DNA of 64,000 nt from Rouxiella sp. S1S-2 (GTDB lineage Bacteria > Pseudomonadota > Gammaproteobacteria > Enterobacterales > Enterobacteriaceae). Position 1 is the first letter of the stretch, and each line of letters starts with the position of its first letter. The notes under the pieces were generated by a model. The model made no database searches and had not been told where the DNA came from. It saw only the letters and a list, made by a program, of their open reading frames with translations. This document shows positions 31,055-41,157 of the stretch, one piece after another. The stretch spans positions 1,674,001 to 1,738,000 of the forward strand of contig NZ_WFKL01000001.1 of NCBI RefSeq assembly GCF_009208105.1, in the 5' to 3' direction. Made by a program: the position numbers and the translations under genes.

Positions 31055-32512
31055 ATGACATTTACTCCTCAAGATCTGATCGCACTGTTACCACTGTTGA
31101 TCGTCGGATTGACGGTGGTATTGGTGATGCTGTCCATTGCGTGGCGACGCGACCATTTCTTTAATGCCACACTGACAGTCATTGGCCTGAACATCGCGCT
31201 GATTTCGCTGTATTTCGTTGCTCAAGTGGGGCCACAGGATGTGACCCCTCTGCTGCGCATCGACGGTTATTCAATGTTCTACATTGCATTGGTGCTGTTG
31301 GCGAGCCTGGCCACCTGTACGTTCGCGTACCCTTGGCTGGTGGGCTATCCGGACAACCGCGAAGAATTCTATCTGCTGGTGCTGATAGCAGCGATGGGCG
31401 GTATTTTACTGGCCTGCGCTAATCACCTTGCCTCAATGTTCCTGGGGATTGAACTGATCTCCCTGCCATTGTTTGGCTTAATAGGCTATGCGTATCGACA
31501 GAAACGCTCGCTGGAAGCCAGTATCAAATACATGCTGCTTTCGGCCGCTGCGTCTTCGTTCCTGCTGTTTGGTATGGCACTGCTGTACGCACAGTCCGGC
31601 GACCTGTCGTTCATGGCGCTGGGTAAAAACCTCAGCGACGCCGTGATGCACGAACCGTTGTTGTTGGCAGGTTTGGGTATGATGATCGTGGGTCTGGGCT
31701 TCAAGCTGTCTCTGGTGCCTTTCCACCTGTGGACGCCGGACGTTTATCAGGGCGCGCCTGCACCGGTATCAACCTTCCTGGCCACCGCCAGCAAGATTGC
31801 GATTTTTGCCGTAGTCATGCGCTTGTTCCTTTATGCACCGGTTGCCAACAGTGAAGCCATCCGCGTCGTGCTGGGCATTATCGCCTTCTGCTCGATTCTG
31901 GTCGGTAACCTGATGGCCATCAGCCAAAGCAATATCAAACGTCTGCTGGGTTACTCTTCAATCGCGCATCTGGGTTACCTGCTGGTGGCGCTGATTGCCG
32001 TACAGACCCATCAGCTGTCGATGGAAACCGTGGGCGTTTATCTGGCAGGTTACCTGTTCAGCAGCCTGGGTGCCTTTGGCGTGGTTAGCCTGATGTCCAG
32101 TCCTTACAGCGGTCCGGATGCAGAATCACTGTTCTCCTACCGCGGTCTGTTCTGGCACAAGCCGATTCTTTCGGCGGTAATGACGGTGATGATGCTGTCA
32201 TTGGCGGGTATTCCAATGACGCTGGGCTTCATCGGCAAGTTCTACGTGATTGCAACCGGCGTCACCGCGCATCTGTGGTGGTTGACCGGTGCCGTGGTGG
32301 TGGGCAGTGCGATAGGCCTTTACTATTATTTGCGCGTTACCGTGAGCCTGTTCCTGAATGCGCCGGACCGACTGGTACGCGATACGCCGTCCAACTGGGC
32401 GCTTACCGCAGGCGGTGTCGTGGTACTTATCTCGGCGATTCTGGTACTGGTGCTGGGTATCTATCCACAGCCGCTCATCTCGCTGGTTCAGTTGGCTCAG
32501 CCTCTAATGTGA
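31055..32512 (+). CDS. nuoN: NuoN, antiporter-like subunit of complex I
   Basis: The third antiporter-like subunit, last gene of the operon. The 485-residue protein equals E. coli NuoN. The central region has [20 protein letters not shown] with the channel Lys and [19 protein letters not shown]. It begins 6 nt after the nuoM stop and is followed by a clear terminator, so nuoA–nuoN forms one complete, intact operon. Confidence 0.97.
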   Translation: MTFTPQDLIALLPLLIVGLTVVLVMLSIAWRRDHFFNATLTVIGLNIALISLYFVAQVGPQDVTPLLRIDGYSMFYIALVLLASLATCTFAYPWLVGYPDNREEFYLLVLIAAMGGILLACANHLASMFLGIELISLPLFGLIGYAYRQKRSLEASIKYMLLSAAASSFLLFGMALLYAQSGDLSFMALGKNLSDAVMHEPLLLAGLGMMIVGLGFKLSLVPFHLWTPDVYQGAPAPVSTFLATASKIAIFAVVMRLFLYAPVANSEAIRVVLGIIAFCSILVGNLMAISQSNIKRLLGYSSIAHLGYLLVALIAVQTHQLSMETVGVYLAGYLFSSLGAFGVVSLMSSPYSGPDAESLFSYRGLFWHKPILSAVMTVMMLSLAGIPMTLGFIGKFYVIATGVTAHLWWLTGAVVVGSAIGLYYYLRVTVSLFLNAPDRLVRDTPSNWALTAGGVVVLISAILVLVLGIYPQPLISLVQLAQPLM

Positions 32513-32530
32513 TGCTGCTGAATTAACCTT

Positions 32531-32565
32531 AAAAACCGTACGTCATTGATGTGCGGTTTTTTTTT
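32531..32565 (+). terminator. Terminator of the nuo operon
   Basis: ACCGTAC (32535–32541) pairs with GTGCGGT (32551–32557) with one G·T pair and a 9-nt loop, flanked by AAAA on the 5' side and a run of nine T on the 3' side. A classical intrinsic terminator 19 nt after nuoN. Confidence 0.9.
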
Positions 32566-32701
32566 GCCTTTAATAAATTTATTAAATTTTGATGAATTCA
32601 TATTAATTTCGTTAGTGAAGCGCCTGTAAATATTTCATTTTGTAATTTCGAGTGTAGAATCTGCACTTTATTTTTCGGTCGTATTGACTGGGGACTTTGC
32701 A

Positions 32702-33229
32702 ATGAATGTTTTATTTATGATTGCCATAACGACAGGGCTTCTTTCAGGGATTTGGGGCTGGATTGCTATTACGCTTGGCCTGATTGGCTGGGCGGGTTTT
32801 CTGGGTTATGCCGCCTGCTTTGCTTCACCGATAAGCGGTTTGAGAGGTTTTTTGATCACCATATTGACCTGCTGTAGCGGAGTGTTCTGGGGCGAAATGA
32901 TTAAAACGGGCAGCGCCCTACGCCCCGAATGGAGCATTTTAGGCTACGTAGTTATCGGACTGGTTGGGTTTGCCATGTGCATGCAGTCTACGTATCAGTG
33001 GCTGGCCTTTCTCCCCGGAACCTTTATAGGTGCCAGTGCCGTGCTTGCAAGCCAACAAAACTGGCAGACAATCATTGTTTCGCTGCTGCTTGGGCTGATA
33101 TTTGCCTATGCCATGAAATTGAGCGGAATGTGGCTGTTGCACAAGCAGCGGGCGCTTAGCGAGGCGCGACTAAAAAGCAAAATTCCTCCGGTAGCTTATT
33201 CCGCAGTGCCAGGGTCGGAAGGTTCTTAA
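32702..33229 (+). CDS. DUF1097 family inner-membrane protein (YcdZ-like)
   Basis: A 175-residue integral membrane protein with five or so hydrophobic helices and a short basic cytoplasmic tail (HKQRALSEARLKSK). The pattern GFLGYAACFASPISGLRGF and the GxxWG segment FWGEMIKTGS resemble the DUF1097 family (E. coli YcdZ). Function is unknown. The ATG at 32702 has GGGGA about 9 nt upstream; a TTG at 32684 is possible but less likely. It stands alone between the nuo terminator and elaB; E. coli has no homolog at this place. Family assignment is by pattern, so moderate confidence. Confidence 0.72.
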   Translation: MNVLFMIAITTGLLSGIWGWIAITLGLIGWAGFLGYAACFASPISGLRGFLITILTCCSGVFWGEMIKTGSALRPEWSILGYVVIGLVGFAMCMQSTYQWLAFLPGTFIGASAVLASQQNWQTIIVSLLLGLIFAYAMKLSGMWLLHKQRALSEARLKSKIPPVAYSAVPGSEGS

Positions 33230-33344
33230 AAGGCTGAATCCGGTGTATTTAGTTGCCACTTGGGGCAGCAACTCGGCTGAAAGTAGGCTAGGGTTAAAGA
33301 CATCGGGTGCAAAACTCGCTGAATCACACAACAAGGAGAACAGA

Positions 33345-33653
33345 ATGGCTAACCAATTCGAACCACAGCAAACCAGTCTTGATGATGATCTCAGAATGCT
33401 CAGTGAAACGCTGGAAGAGGTGCTTAAATCTTCAGGTGATAAAGCGGATGAGAAATATATCGAAATAAAGAGCCGAGCCGAGCAGGCGTTGAATGACGTG
33501 CAATCACGTCTGAGTTCGGCAACTGACTCCTACTGCGCGAAGGCGAAAACCGTGGTCCGTCAGGCCGATTCCTACGTGCATGACAAACCATGGCACGGCG
33601 TAGGTGTAGGTGCGGCAGTAGGTTTGGTTGTTGGGCTGCTGTTACGCCGCTAG
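33345..33653 (+). CDS. elaB: ElaB, tail-anchored inner-membrane ribosome-associated protein (DUF883)
   Basis: A 102-residue DUF883 protein of the ElaB/YqjD/YgaM group. The N-terminal two thirds is a charged coiled coil (LDDDLRMLSETLEEVLKSS, then DEKYIEIKSRAEQALNDVQ); the end is a C-terminal membrane anchor HGVGVGAAVGLVVGLLLRR. In E. coli these proteins are stationary-phase induced, bind ribosomes and tether them at the inner membrane. The ATG at 33345 has a perfect AAGGAG site with 6-nt spacing; the frame is open further upstream but that stretch has no family similarity. In E. coli menF lies between elaB and menD; here it does not. A terminator follows. Confidence 0.92.
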   Translation: MANQFEPQQTSLDDDLRMLSETLEEVLKSSGDKADEKYIEIKSRAEQALNDVQSRLSSATDSYCAKAKTVVRQADSYVHDKPWHGVGVGAAVGLVVGLLLRR

Positions 33654-33693
33654 ACGCCCGAGTTATTGCGATGAACACCGCGTGAACCACAAT

Positions 33694-33722
33694 GAGACAG
33701 CTAAGGCTGTCTCTATTTTTTT
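33694..33722 (+). terminator. Terminator of elaB
   Basis: GAGACAGC (33694–33701) pairs with GCTGTCTC (33706–33713), loop TAAG, followed by TATTTTTTT. It separates elaB from the men genes, so menD needs its own promoter in 33723–33826. Confidence 0.88.
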
Positions 33723-33826
33723 AACATTTCTCCCTCCCGAAACGTCCTTTTGATCTGTAACAGCATCTGACATCAGTTAACCGCGCATAATTCTGCCATC
33801 AGGCAAAATAAGCGGGGGAACAGGCT

Positions 33827-35500
33827 ATGTCGATGAGCGCGTTTAACCATCGCTGGGCAAATGTCATTCTTGAAGCCTTGTCACGTCACGGCGTTCGCCA
33901 CGTCTGTATTGCACCCGGTTCACGCTCCACCCCCCTTACGTTGGCCGCGGCGGCCAATGCGCATTTTATTTGCCATACTCATTTCGACGAGCGCGGATTA
34001 GGGCACCTGGCGCTGGGACTTGCCAAAGGCGCAGGTGAACGCGTGGCGGTGATTGTCACCTCGGGCACCGCCGTTGCGAACCTCTATCCTGCGGTTATTG
34101 AGGCCGGCCTTACCGGTGAAAGGTTGATAATGCTGACCGCCGATCGCCCGCTCGAGTCTATCGGCTGCGGGGCCAATCAGGCCATTTCACAGCCGGGCAT
34201 TTTCTCCTCTCACGTCACCGATGCCTTAAATTTACCCACGCCGACGGCGACGATTGCCGCCCGCTGGCTGGTGTCGGCAATCGATGAACTGATGGGCCGT
34301 CAAACGCACGGAGCAGTCCATATTAATTGCCCCTTTGCCGAACCGCTATACGGTGAGCCGGACGAGGAAGACGCGGCGTGGAGCGGGGCGCTCGGCGACT
34401 GGTGGCAGGGCAGTAAGCCCTGGCTGCAGCAATCGGTCCATTTTCATCCGCCGGTCCTGCACGATTGGGAGGCTGGGTGTCAAAGGCGCGGGGTAGTGAT
34501 TGCCGGGTGTTTGAGTGTGGATGAAGGAAAACGGGTGGCGCAATGGGCGGCCACGCTCGGCTGGCCGCTGCTGTCGGATACTCAGTCGCATAGCGGACAG
34601 CCTCTCGCCTGCGCGGATTTGTGGTTAGCGAATCCTAAGGCACAAGCGTTATTACAGCGTGCAGAGCTGGTGGTTCAATTTGGCAGCCGGCTGACCAGCA
34701 AGCGGCTGTTGCAGTGGCAGTCATCCTGTCAGGTAGCAGAGTATTGGTTGATTGAAAACCGGGCAGGACGCCTGGATCCCGCACATCATCGCGGGCGACG
34801 CATTGTTTCACCGATTGGCCCATGGTTGAGTCAGCATCCTGCATTAGCCCAAGCTCCGTGGGCAGAATCACTGGCCACTCTCTCTTCTATGGCCAAATCC
34901 TGCGTTGAGCAACGTTTAGCTACGCAGTTTGGTGAAGCACAGGTGGCCAGCCGAATTGTCGAGCTGTTGCCGCCGCACGGACAGCTGTTTTTAGGCAACA
35001 GTCTGGTGGTGCGAATGGTCGACGCCTTTGCCCAACTGCCTGTTGAATATCCGGTATTCGCTAATCGCGGTGCCAGCGGTATTGATGGCCTGCTGGCGAC
35101 CGCCGCCGGTGTGGAACGCGCCTGTGGCAGGCCGACGCTTATCCTGCTGGGAGACATCTCCGCCCTCTACGACCTCAACTCTCTGGCGCTGCTACGCCAA
35201 AGCTCTGCCCCGGTGGTTATCCTGGTGGTCAATAATCAGGGCGGGCAAATTTTCTCCCTGTTGCCAACGCCGCTGGCCGCACGTCAGCGTTTTTACTGCA
35301 TGCCGCAGCAGATTGATTTCAGTTACGCCGCCGCTGCGTTCGGTTTGCAGTATTCCCGACCCGAAAGCTGGCATGCGCTGCTTCACGATGTGACTCAGCA
35401 TTGGCAGCACGGCGGCGTCACATTGATTGAACTTATGGTGGCCCCCACCGCAGGCGGCGAAGCATTGACGCAGCTGTTGCAGCAGGTGAGTGAATTATGA
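33827..35500 (+). CDS. menD: MenD, SEPHCHC synthase (menaquinone pathway)
   Basis: A thiamine-diphosphate enzyme that adds succinic semialdehyde (from 2-oxoglutarate) to isochorismate, the first committed step to menaquinone. The 557 residues match E. coli MenD (556). Glu55 in [14 protein letters not shown] activates the cofactor; [13 protein letters not shown] and [10 protein letters not shown] line the substrate site; the ThDP motif region is [13 protein letters not shown]. It is the first gene of menDHBCE. Its usual upstream partner menF, which makes the isochorismate, is missing. The stop overlaps menH by 4 nt. Confidence 0.97.
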   Translation: MSMSAFNHRWANVILEALSRHGVRHVCIAPGSRSTPLTLAAAANAHFICHTHFDERGLGHLALGLAKGAGERVAVIVTSGTAVANLYPAVIEAGLTGERLIMLTADRPLESIGCGANQAISQPGIFSSHVTDALNLPTPTATIAARWLVSAIDELMGRQTHGAVHINCPFAEPLYGEPDEEDAAWSGALGDWWQGSKPWLQQSVHFHPPVLHDWEAGCQRRGVVIAGCLSVDEGKRVAQWAATLGWPLLSDTQSHSGQPLACADLWLANPKAQALLQRAELVVQFGSRLTSKRLLQWQSSCQVAEYWLIENRAGRLDPAHHRGRRIVSPIGPWLSQHPALAQAPWAESLATLSSMAKSCVEQRLATQFGEAQVASRIVELLPPHGQLFLGNSLVVRMVDAFAQLPVEYPVFANRGASGIDGLLATAAGVERACGRPTLILLGDISALYDLNSLALLRQSSAPVVILVVNNQGGQIFSLLPTPLAARQRFYCMPQQIDFSYAAAAFGLQYSRPESWHALLHDVTQHWQHGGVTLIELMVAPTAGGEALTQLLQQVSEL

Positions 35501-36348
35501 CCCTTTCCTGCACTCGCATCGACGGTGGCAGTTTTGCCACTACACGCCCGTGGCTGGTGTTTTTGCATGGATTTTTGGGCAACGGCAGTGATTGGTATTC
35601 TTTACTCAATCATCTATCACACTGGCGCTGCCTGCTGGTTGACCTTCCGGGGCACGGTGCATCGGCACACCTTACCGCCGCCGGATTCGCCGACCTGAGT
35701 CACCAACTGTGCGTGACCCTCAAGCAGCATAACATCAGTCAATATTGGCTAATCGGCTATTCGCTCGGCGGTAGAGTCGCCCTTTATCACGCCTGCTGCG
35801 GGGAAAATTCTGGCCTGCAGGGGCTGGTTATTGAAGGCGGGCATCCTGGACTTGAAACCTTATTGCAAAGGCAGTCAAGACAGCAGTGCGACTGCCGCTG
35901 GCGTGAAAAACTGCAGCAGATGCCGTTGCAAAATTTTCTAACGCAGTGGTATCGACAACCGGTGTTTCACGACCTGTCTGCCGCGCAGCGCTGCTCGCTT
36001 ATTCAGCTGCGGCTGGCCAATGATCCCCAAAGGCTGGCCGCGATATTTACCGCGACCTCGTTGGCGCTGCAGCCTGATTTACGCCCACAAATCCGCAAGC
36101 TTCGTATTCCCTATCTCTGGCTGTGTGGCAGCGAAGATGAAAAATTCCTCTCGCTTATCCATCGCTCGAACCTGCCGCACACTGCCATAGAGGGAGCCGG
36201 TCACAATGCCCATCGGGCGCAGGCGGCACTGTTTGCCAATCGTCTGACTGAATTTATTTCCTTAAACCGTTTAAAAGAGAACCGAGATGATCCCTATCGA
36301 CGAGAAACGCCTTTATGCGCCCCTCAACTGGCTGGACTGCTCGGCTGA
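35497..36348 (+). CDS. menH: MenH, SHCHC synthase, with an overlong 3' end overlapping menB
   Basis: An alpha/beta hydrolase that removes pyruvate from SEPHCHC to give SHCHC. The triad is Ser89 (GYSLGGR), Asp214 (CGSEDEKF) and His236 (GAGHNAHRA). As read in frame it has 283 residues, about 30 more than E. coli MenH (252), and the last 62 nt lie inside menB in another frame. The final codons after about residue 260 therefore encode an unrelated tail. At 36270–36276 the in-frame heptamer T TTA AAA allows a −1 shift, which would end translation at a TGA (36288–36290) overlapping the menB ATG, giving 264 residues. A past 1-nt deletion in the T3A4 run would produce the same picture. Catalytic function is expected to be intact either way. 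Confidence 0.93.
   Translation: MTLSCTRIDGGSFATTRPWLVFLHGFLGNGSDWYSLLNHLSHWRCLLVDLPGHGASAHLTAAGFADLSHQLCVTLKQHNISQYWLIGYSLGGRVALYHACCGENSGLQGLVIEGGHPGLETLLQRQSRQQCDCRWREKLQQMPLQNFLTQWYRQPVFHDLSAAQRCSLIQLRLANDPQRLAAIFTATSLALQPDLRPQIRKLRIPYLWLCGSEDEKFLSLIHRSNLPHTAIEGAGHNAHRAQAALFANRLTEFISLNRLKENRDDPYRRETPLCAPQLAGLLG
36270..36276 (+). other. Slippery heptamer at the menH–menB junction
   Basis: T TTA AAA sits in the menH reading frame (codons CGT-TTA-AAA) and fits the X XXY YYZ rule for −1 ribosomal frameshifting. The −1 frame reads AGA GAA CCG AGA TGA, stopping in an ATGA overlap with menB. No strong downstream stem-loop is obvious, so real use is uncertain. Confidence 0.4.
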
Positions 36349-37144
36349 TTTTGAGGATATCCGCTATCATAAATCGGCCGACGGCATGGCTAAAATCACG
36401 ATTAATCGTCCCGAGGTGCGCAATGCTTTTCGTCCGTTGACGGTCAAAGAGATGATGCGCGCAATGGAAGACGCCCGTTTTGATGACAGCATCGGGGTGA
36501 TTATTTTAACCGGGGAGGGGGATAAAGCCTTCTGCGCGGGCGGCGACCAGAAGGTGCGCGGCGACTACGGTGGCTATCGTGATGACAGCGGCGTGCATCA
36601 CCTTAACGTCCTGGATTTTCAGCGCCAAATTCGCACTTGCCCCAAACCGGTGGTGGCGATGGTGGCCGGATATGCCATCGGGGGGGGACACGTTTTACAT
36701 ATGATGTGTGACATCACGCTGGCCGCAGACAACGCAATGTTTGGGCAAACCGGCCCTAAAGTGGGATCGTTTGATGGCGGTTGGGGCGCTTCGTATATGG
36801 CGCGCATCGTCGGGCAGAAAAAAGCCCGTGAAATCTGGTTCCTCTGCCGTCAGTACGACGCGGCTGCCGCGTTGGATATGGGATTAGTGAACAGCGTAGT
36901 GCCGCTGGCCGAGCTTGAAAAAGAGACCATCCGTTGGTGCCGAGAAATCCTGCAAAACAGCCCGATAGCACTGCGCTGTCTGAAGGCGGCCCTTAACGCC
37001 GACTGCGACGGACAGGCGGGCCTTCAGGAGCTGGCGGGTAATGCCACCATGCTGTTTTACATGACCGCTGAAGGTCAGGAAGGGCGCAATGCATTCAATG
37101 AAAAGCGCGCGCCTGATTTCAGCCGATTTAAACGTAATCCGTGA
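36287..37144 (+). CDS. menB: MenB, 1,4-dihydroxy-2-naphthoyl-CoA synthase
   Basis: Crotonase-fold enzyme closing the second ring of menaquinone from o-succinylbenzoyl-CoA. The 285 residues equal E. coli Men[13 protein letters not shown] near residues 86–97 and [12 protein letters not shown] (131–142) form the CoA and oxyanion sites. Gln154 and Gly156 in [16 protein letters not shown] mark the bicarbonate-dependent class. The start matches E. coli ([12 protein letters not shown] against MIYPDEAMLYAP), and the AAGAG ribosome site lies within menH. Its stop shares a base with the menC ATG (TGATG). Confidence 0.97.
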   Translation: MIPIDEKRLYAPLNWLDCSADFEDIRYHKSADGMAKITINRPEVRNAFRPLTVKEMMRAMEDARFDDSIGVIILTGEGDKAFCAGGDQKVRGDYGGYRDDSGVHHLNVLDFQRQIRTCPKPVVAMVAGYAIGGGHVLHMMCDITLAADNAMFGQTGPKVGSFDGGWGASYMARIVGQKKAREIWFLCRQYDAAAALDMGLVNSVVPLAELEKETIRWCREILQNSPIALRCLKAALNADCDGQAGLQELAGNATMLFYMTAEGQEGRNAFNEKRAPDFSRFKRNP

Positions 37145-38115
37145 TGCGCCGTGTAAAAGTGTACCGCTACTCACTGCCGATGGACGCCGGAGTCGTACTG
37201 CGCAATCAGCGGCTTAAAACCCGTGAGGGTTTGCTGATTGAGCTATGGAAAAACCACCGACAAGGGTGGGGAGAAATAGCGCCGCTGCCCGGTTTTAGCC
37301 CAGAGTCTTTAGAGCAGGCGCAACTGGCGCTTCTACCGCTGCTCGACAGATGGCAACGAGGCGACCCGTTTCCCGATTGCGCGTTGCCCTCAGTGGCCTT
37401 TGGCGTGAGCTGCGCCTTGGCGGAAATTGACGGCTCGTTGCCTACGGCTTTCGACACGCGACGCGCAGTGATGTGTCACGGGGACCCAGACGAACTGCTG
37501 CTCCAACTTAATGCTCTGCCGAACAGTAAGTTGGGTAAGGTAAAGGTCGGACTGTATGAGGCGGTGGGCGATGGATTAAACGTCAGCTCACTGCTTGAGG
37601 CGTTGCCTGACCTGAAGCTGCGCCTCGATGCTAACCGCAGTTGGAGCCCTAGCCAGGCCGCGGCCTTTGCACGCTATCTTTGCGCCGAGCAGCGCAGGCG
37701 TATTTGTTTTATTGAGGAGCCGTGTCACACCCCGCAGCAGTCGCTGGAATTTGCCGCCGCCACCGGTATTGCGATTGCCTGGGACGAAAGCCTGCGCGAA
37801 ACAGGCTTTATGTTGCAGCGGCAGTCTGGCGTAGCGGCTATTATCCTCAAGCCTACCCTCACCGGCAGTATTGACGCCTGCCAGCGGCAGATAGCCGAGG
37901 CGCAAAGCCTGGGGATAGAGGTGGTTATCAGTTCCAGTCTTGAATCCAGCTTAGGGCTGAGTCAGCTGGCGCGGCTCTCCCGCTGGCTGTTACCGGAAAG
38001 TACGCCGGGACTTGATACCCTCAACCTGATGCAAGCCCAACTGTTGCGTCCTTGGCCGGGCAGTAGATTGCCGTTAATAACGGCCGATGCGCTGGAGGTT
38101 ATATGGCAGCAATAA
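37144..38115 (+). CDS. menC: MenC, o-succinylbenzoate synthase
   Basis: Enolase-superfamily enzyme that dehydrates SHCHC to o-succinylbenzoate. The 323-residue protein has the catalytic Lys134 (KVKVG), metal ligands Asp162 (LRLDANR), Glu191 (FIEEP) and Asp214 (AWDES), and the second Lys236 (LKPTLTG). Each is one position beyond its E. coli counterpart. The ATG at 37144 gives the family N-terminus; a GTG one codon upstream is also possible. The gene overlaps menE by 13 nt. Confidence 0.96.
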   Translation: MRRVKVYRYSLPMDAGVVLRNQRLKTREGLLIELWKNHRQGWGEIAPLPGFSPESLEQAQLALLPLLDRWQRGDPFPDCALPSVAFGVSCALAEIDGSLPTAFDTRRAVMCHGDPDELLLQLNALPNSKLGKVKVGLYEAVGDGLNVSSLLEALPDLKLRLDANRSWSPSQAAAFARYLCAEQRRRICFIEEPCHTPQQSLEFAAATGIAIAWDESLRETGFMLQRQSGVAAIILKPTLTGSIDACQRQIAEAQSLGIEVVISSSLESSLGLSQLARLSRWLLPESTPGLDTLNLMQAQLLRPWPGSRLPLITADALEVIWQQ

Positions 38116-39488
38116 ACGACTGGCCTTGGCAACACTGGCAGCGGCGCTCACCCAACACAGTGGCTATTTTTTTGGCAGACAAAACGCTGACGTGGGCAGA
38201 ATTGGCCCGTGAAATCGACCATAAGTCGGCCGAATTTAGCGCTCAAGGCGTTCGGGCCGGCGAGGCAGTGGCACTGATCGGTGATGTGCGTGGTAATAAC
38301 GGATTCGACTTATTGCTGGCTTATTTTGCCCTGTTACAGCTCGCCGCGTGCTGTTTGCCGCTGAATCCTCAGCTTGCCGCAGGCACACTGCCAGTATTGC
38401 TCACGCGTTTGGGTATTTCCCGCGTAATGGATTTAACCCATGAAGTTATCCGACCCGAGGTCGTGGCGCAAAAGGCCACACTATCCCGTCAGCACGCTGC
38501 GGTGTGGTCATCGGCAAGAGCGGCCACGCTGACCCTAACCTCGGGGTCTAACGGTTTACCCAAGGCGGCGGTGCATACACTCGCGGCGCATATTGCCAGC
38601 GCCGAGGGCGTGGTTGAGCTGATGTCTTTCACGCATCAACACCGCTGGCTGCTCTCGCTGCCGTTGTTTCACGTTTCGGGGCAGGCCATTGTCTGGCGCT
38701 GGCTCGCAGTTGGCGCAGGATTAGTACTCAGCGATGGCCGTCCTTTGGCGCAGGCTCTGCAGTTCAGCACCCATGCATCGCTGGTGCCTACTCAGCTGTG
38801 GCGTTTGCTCGAGAGTAGCGTCTCGACGGCGGGTTTGTGCGACGTGCTGCTTGGCGGGGCTGATATTCCACAAGCGCTTGTTCAGCGCGCCGAACGGGCG
38901 GGCATTCGCTGTTGGTGTGGCTACGGGATGACCGAAACGGCATCCACTGTTACCGCCAAGCGCGCCGATGACTTGCCAGGTGTGGGAAATCCGTTAAAAG
39001 GGCGCGAGGTCCGAGTCGTTAATCAGGAAATTCAGCTGCGTGCGGCTTCAATGGCGCTGGGCTATTGGCAACAGGGCAGATTGCAGCCTCTGGATGAAAC
39101 CGACGGTTGGCTGCACACGCGCGACAGCGGCGAGTGGCAGAACGGCGAATTGAATATTAACGGCAGGCTGGATAATCTTTTTTTTAGCGGCGGCGAGGGG
39201 ATTCAGCCGGAAGAGGTTGAGCGAATTTTGCTGGAACATCCGCAGCTTAATGCGGTATTTATTATCCCGGTTGACGACCCGCAGTATGGCGAGCGACCGG
39301 TAGCGGTTATTGAAGGAGAGGGCAGCCCGACGCTCGCCGAGCTAATGGAATGGGCGCGCGATAAACTGGCGAGTTTTCAACGGCCGATCGCACTTTTTAG
39401 GCTGCCAGAAAATTTGCAGAATGGCGGTATAAAAGTGTCTCGACGCGAGGTCATGCACTGGGGTAGGGCAAAATACGCCGATCGATAA
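38103..39488 (+). CDS. menE: MenE, o-succinylbenzoate–CoA ligase
   Basis: An ANL-family adenylating enzyme that makes o-succinylbenzoyl-CoA for MenB. The 461-residue product (E. coli 451) has the AMP-binding loop TLTSGSNGLPKAAVHT (about 143–158), GYGMTETAS and the hinge region GRLDNLFFSGGEGIQPEEVE. The C-terminal catalytic lysine is in NGGIKVSRRE. Last gene of menDHBCE. No hairpin with a U tract follows at once; 120 nt separate it from the symporter gene. Confidence 0.96.
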   Translation: MAAINDWPWQHWQRRSPNTVAIFLADKTLTWAELAREIDHKSAEFSAQGVRAGEAVALIGDVRGNNGFDLLLAYFALLQLAACCLPLNPQLAAGTLPVLLTRLGISRVMDLTHEVIRPEVVAQKATLSRQHAAVWSSARAATLTLTSGSNGLPKAAVHTLAAHIASAEGVVELMSFTHQHRWLLSLPLFHVSGQAIVWRWLAVGAGLVLSDGRPLAQALQFSTHASLVPTQLWRLLESSVSTAGLCDVLLGGADIPQALVQRAERAGIRCWCGYGMTETASTVTAKRADDLPGVGNPLKGREVRVVNQEIQLRAASMALGYWQQGRLQPLDETDGWLHTRDSGEWQNGELNINGRLDNLFFSGGEGIQPEEVERILLEHPQLNAVFIIPVDDPQYGERPVAVIEGEGSPTLAELMEWARDKLASFQRPIALFRLPENLQNGGIKVSRREVMHWGRAKYADR

Positions 39489-39609
39489 CCTTGGTTAATA
39501 TTGTGTTACCGATAACTACATAGCCGGCTATGGAAATGTGAATGCCATCACATTGAGTGATGATAAAGAAATGTTAACTGGAGGTATAAAAAAACCAGGA
39601 GTTAACACA

Positions 39610-40929
39610 ATGTCATCCATTAACGCCACTTCCGGTGGCAACCGGCAGGGTACAGCCAAAAATATCTTCCGCGTCGCCAGCGGGAATTTTCTCGAAATGT
39701 ACGATTTTATGGTGTTCGGCTATTACGCTAACGCCATTGCACACACCTTCTTCCCTGATTCCAACCCCTTTGCCTCGCTGATGCTCACGCTGATGACCTT
39801 CGGCGCGGGATTCCTGATGCGGCCTTTGGGCGCCATGGTGCTTGGTGCCTACATTGACCATCATGGCCGTAGAAAGGGACTGCTTATCACGCTGGGGTTG
39901 ATGGCGTTTGGTACCTTGACCATCGCCTGCGTGCCCGGTTATCACAGTATTGGCGTCGCCGCGCCGATCCTCATCCTGCTCGGCCGCCTGCTGCAGGGCT
40001 TCTCTGCCGGCGTTGAGCTGGGCGGTGTTTCTGTTTATCTGTCCGAGATTGCGCCAAAAGGGAAAAAAGGCTTTTACGTCAGTTGGCAGTCGGCCAGTCA
40101 GCAGGTGGCAGTGGTGTTTGCTGCGCTGCTTGGCGTGTTGCTGAATAACCTGTTGGGCAACACGGTGATGAACGAGTGGGGATGGCGTATCCCGTTCGCC
40201 ATTGGTTGCATGATTGTGCCGTTCCTGTTCTGGATCCGTCGCATGATGGAGGAAACCGATGCCTTCCAGCAGCGTAAGCACCATCCTTCAATGAGCGAAA
40301 TTGTACGCTCCGTAGGCAGCAACTGGAAAATTGTGCTGGTTGGCATGCTGATGGTGGTGACGACGACCGTTTCGTTTTACATGATCACCGCGTTTACGCC
40401 GACTTATGGTAAAAACGTGTTGCAGCTCAGTGAGCAGCAAAGTTTTATCGTTACGCTGTGTGTAGGGATTTCAAACCTGTTTTGGCTGCCGATTATGGGA
40501 GCATTCTCCGATAAAGTTGGGCGCCGTCCGCTGCTATTGACCTTTAGCGCATTGATTCTTCTGACCTCCTATCCAGCGCTAAACTGGCTGGTGGGTGCCC
40601 CGAGTTTTGCACGCCTGTTGGAGGTTGAGCTGTGGCTGTCGTTTATGTACGCCAGCTACAACTCGGCAATGGTCGTGGCTCTGACCGAGGTAATGCCTCC
40701 CGAGGTGCGAGCGACCGGTTTTTCGATGGCCTACAGTTTGGCAACCGCCATTTTCGGCGGGTTTACGCCGGCAATTTCCAGCTACCTCATCCACGTGACC
40801 GGTAACAAAGCGATGCCCGGCGTGTGGCTGGCGATTTCAGCAGTGTGTGGACTGCTGGCGATTGTGGTGCTGCCGTGGGTAACCCGTCAACGTGCGTATC
40901 AGCAGAGTATGCTTAAAACGGCAAGTTAA
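39610..40929 (+). CDS. MFS metabolite:H+ symporter, CitA/TcuC-like (citrate or tricarballylate)
   Basis: A 439-residue, 12-helix transporter of the metabolite:H+ symporter family. It resembles the citrate carrier CitA and tricarballylate carrier Tcu[21 protein letters not shown] at the first helix, [12 protein letters not shown] in the 2–3 loop and [20 protein letters not shown] in the middle. The likely substrate is a tricarboxylate such as citrate. I prefer the ATG at 39610 because AGGAG lies 8 nt upstream and the product has the family length; a GTG at 39538 opens the frame earlier. No catabolic genes (such as tcuAB) adjoin it. It stands between menE and yfaZ, and ends at a strong terminator. 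Confidence 0.87.
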   Translation: MSSINATSGGNRQGTAKNIFRVASGNFLEMYDFMVFGYYANAIAHTFFPDSNPFASLMLTLMTFGAGFLMRPLGAMVLGAYIDHHGRRKGLLITLGLMAFGTLTIACVPGYHSIGVAAPILILLGRLLQGFSAGVELGGVSVYLSEIAPKGKKGFYVSWQSASQQVAVVFAALLGVLLNNLLGNTVMNEWGWRIPFAIGCMIVPFLFWIRRMMEETDAFQQRKHHPSMSEIVRSVGSNWKIVLVGMLMVVTTTVSFYMITAFTPTYGKNVLQLSEQQSFIVTLCVGISNLFWLPIMGAFSDKVGRRPLLLTFSALILLTSYPALNWLVGAPSFARLLEVELWLSFMYASYNSAMVVALTEVMPPEVRATGFSMAYSLATAIFGGFTPAISSYLIHVTGNKAMPGVWLAISAVCGLLAIVVLPWVTRQRAYQQSMLKTAS

Positions 40930-40955
40930 GGGGCGACTTCTTCCCAGGGATTAAC

Positions 40956-40998
40956 AAAGCCCCGCCTAAGGTCATCTGAAGGTGGGGCTTTTCATTTT
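40956..40998 (+). terminator. Terminator of the CitA-like gene
   Basis: AAAGCCCCGCCT (40956–40967) pairs with AGGTGGGGCTTT (40980–40991) with one G·T pair and a 12-nt loop; TTTTCATTTTTT follows. Confidence 0.87.
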
Positions 40999-41157
40999 TT
41001 GGCTTCAATTCGTCGCATTTATTTAATTTCCATCAGGTAACTTACCTTGAGGTTGAAATAAATTTTAAGCATTTGGGCTGATTACTCCGCCGGTGAATTG
41101 CTTTAGACTGCCTGCTGATGTTTCAAACACTAGTTTTATGATTATTCAGGATAAATA

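Noticed and set aside
33243..33344. N-terminal extension of ElaB
   Set aside because: The frame is open, but the stretch has no family similarity and the perfect AAGGAG site sits before the ATG at 33345.
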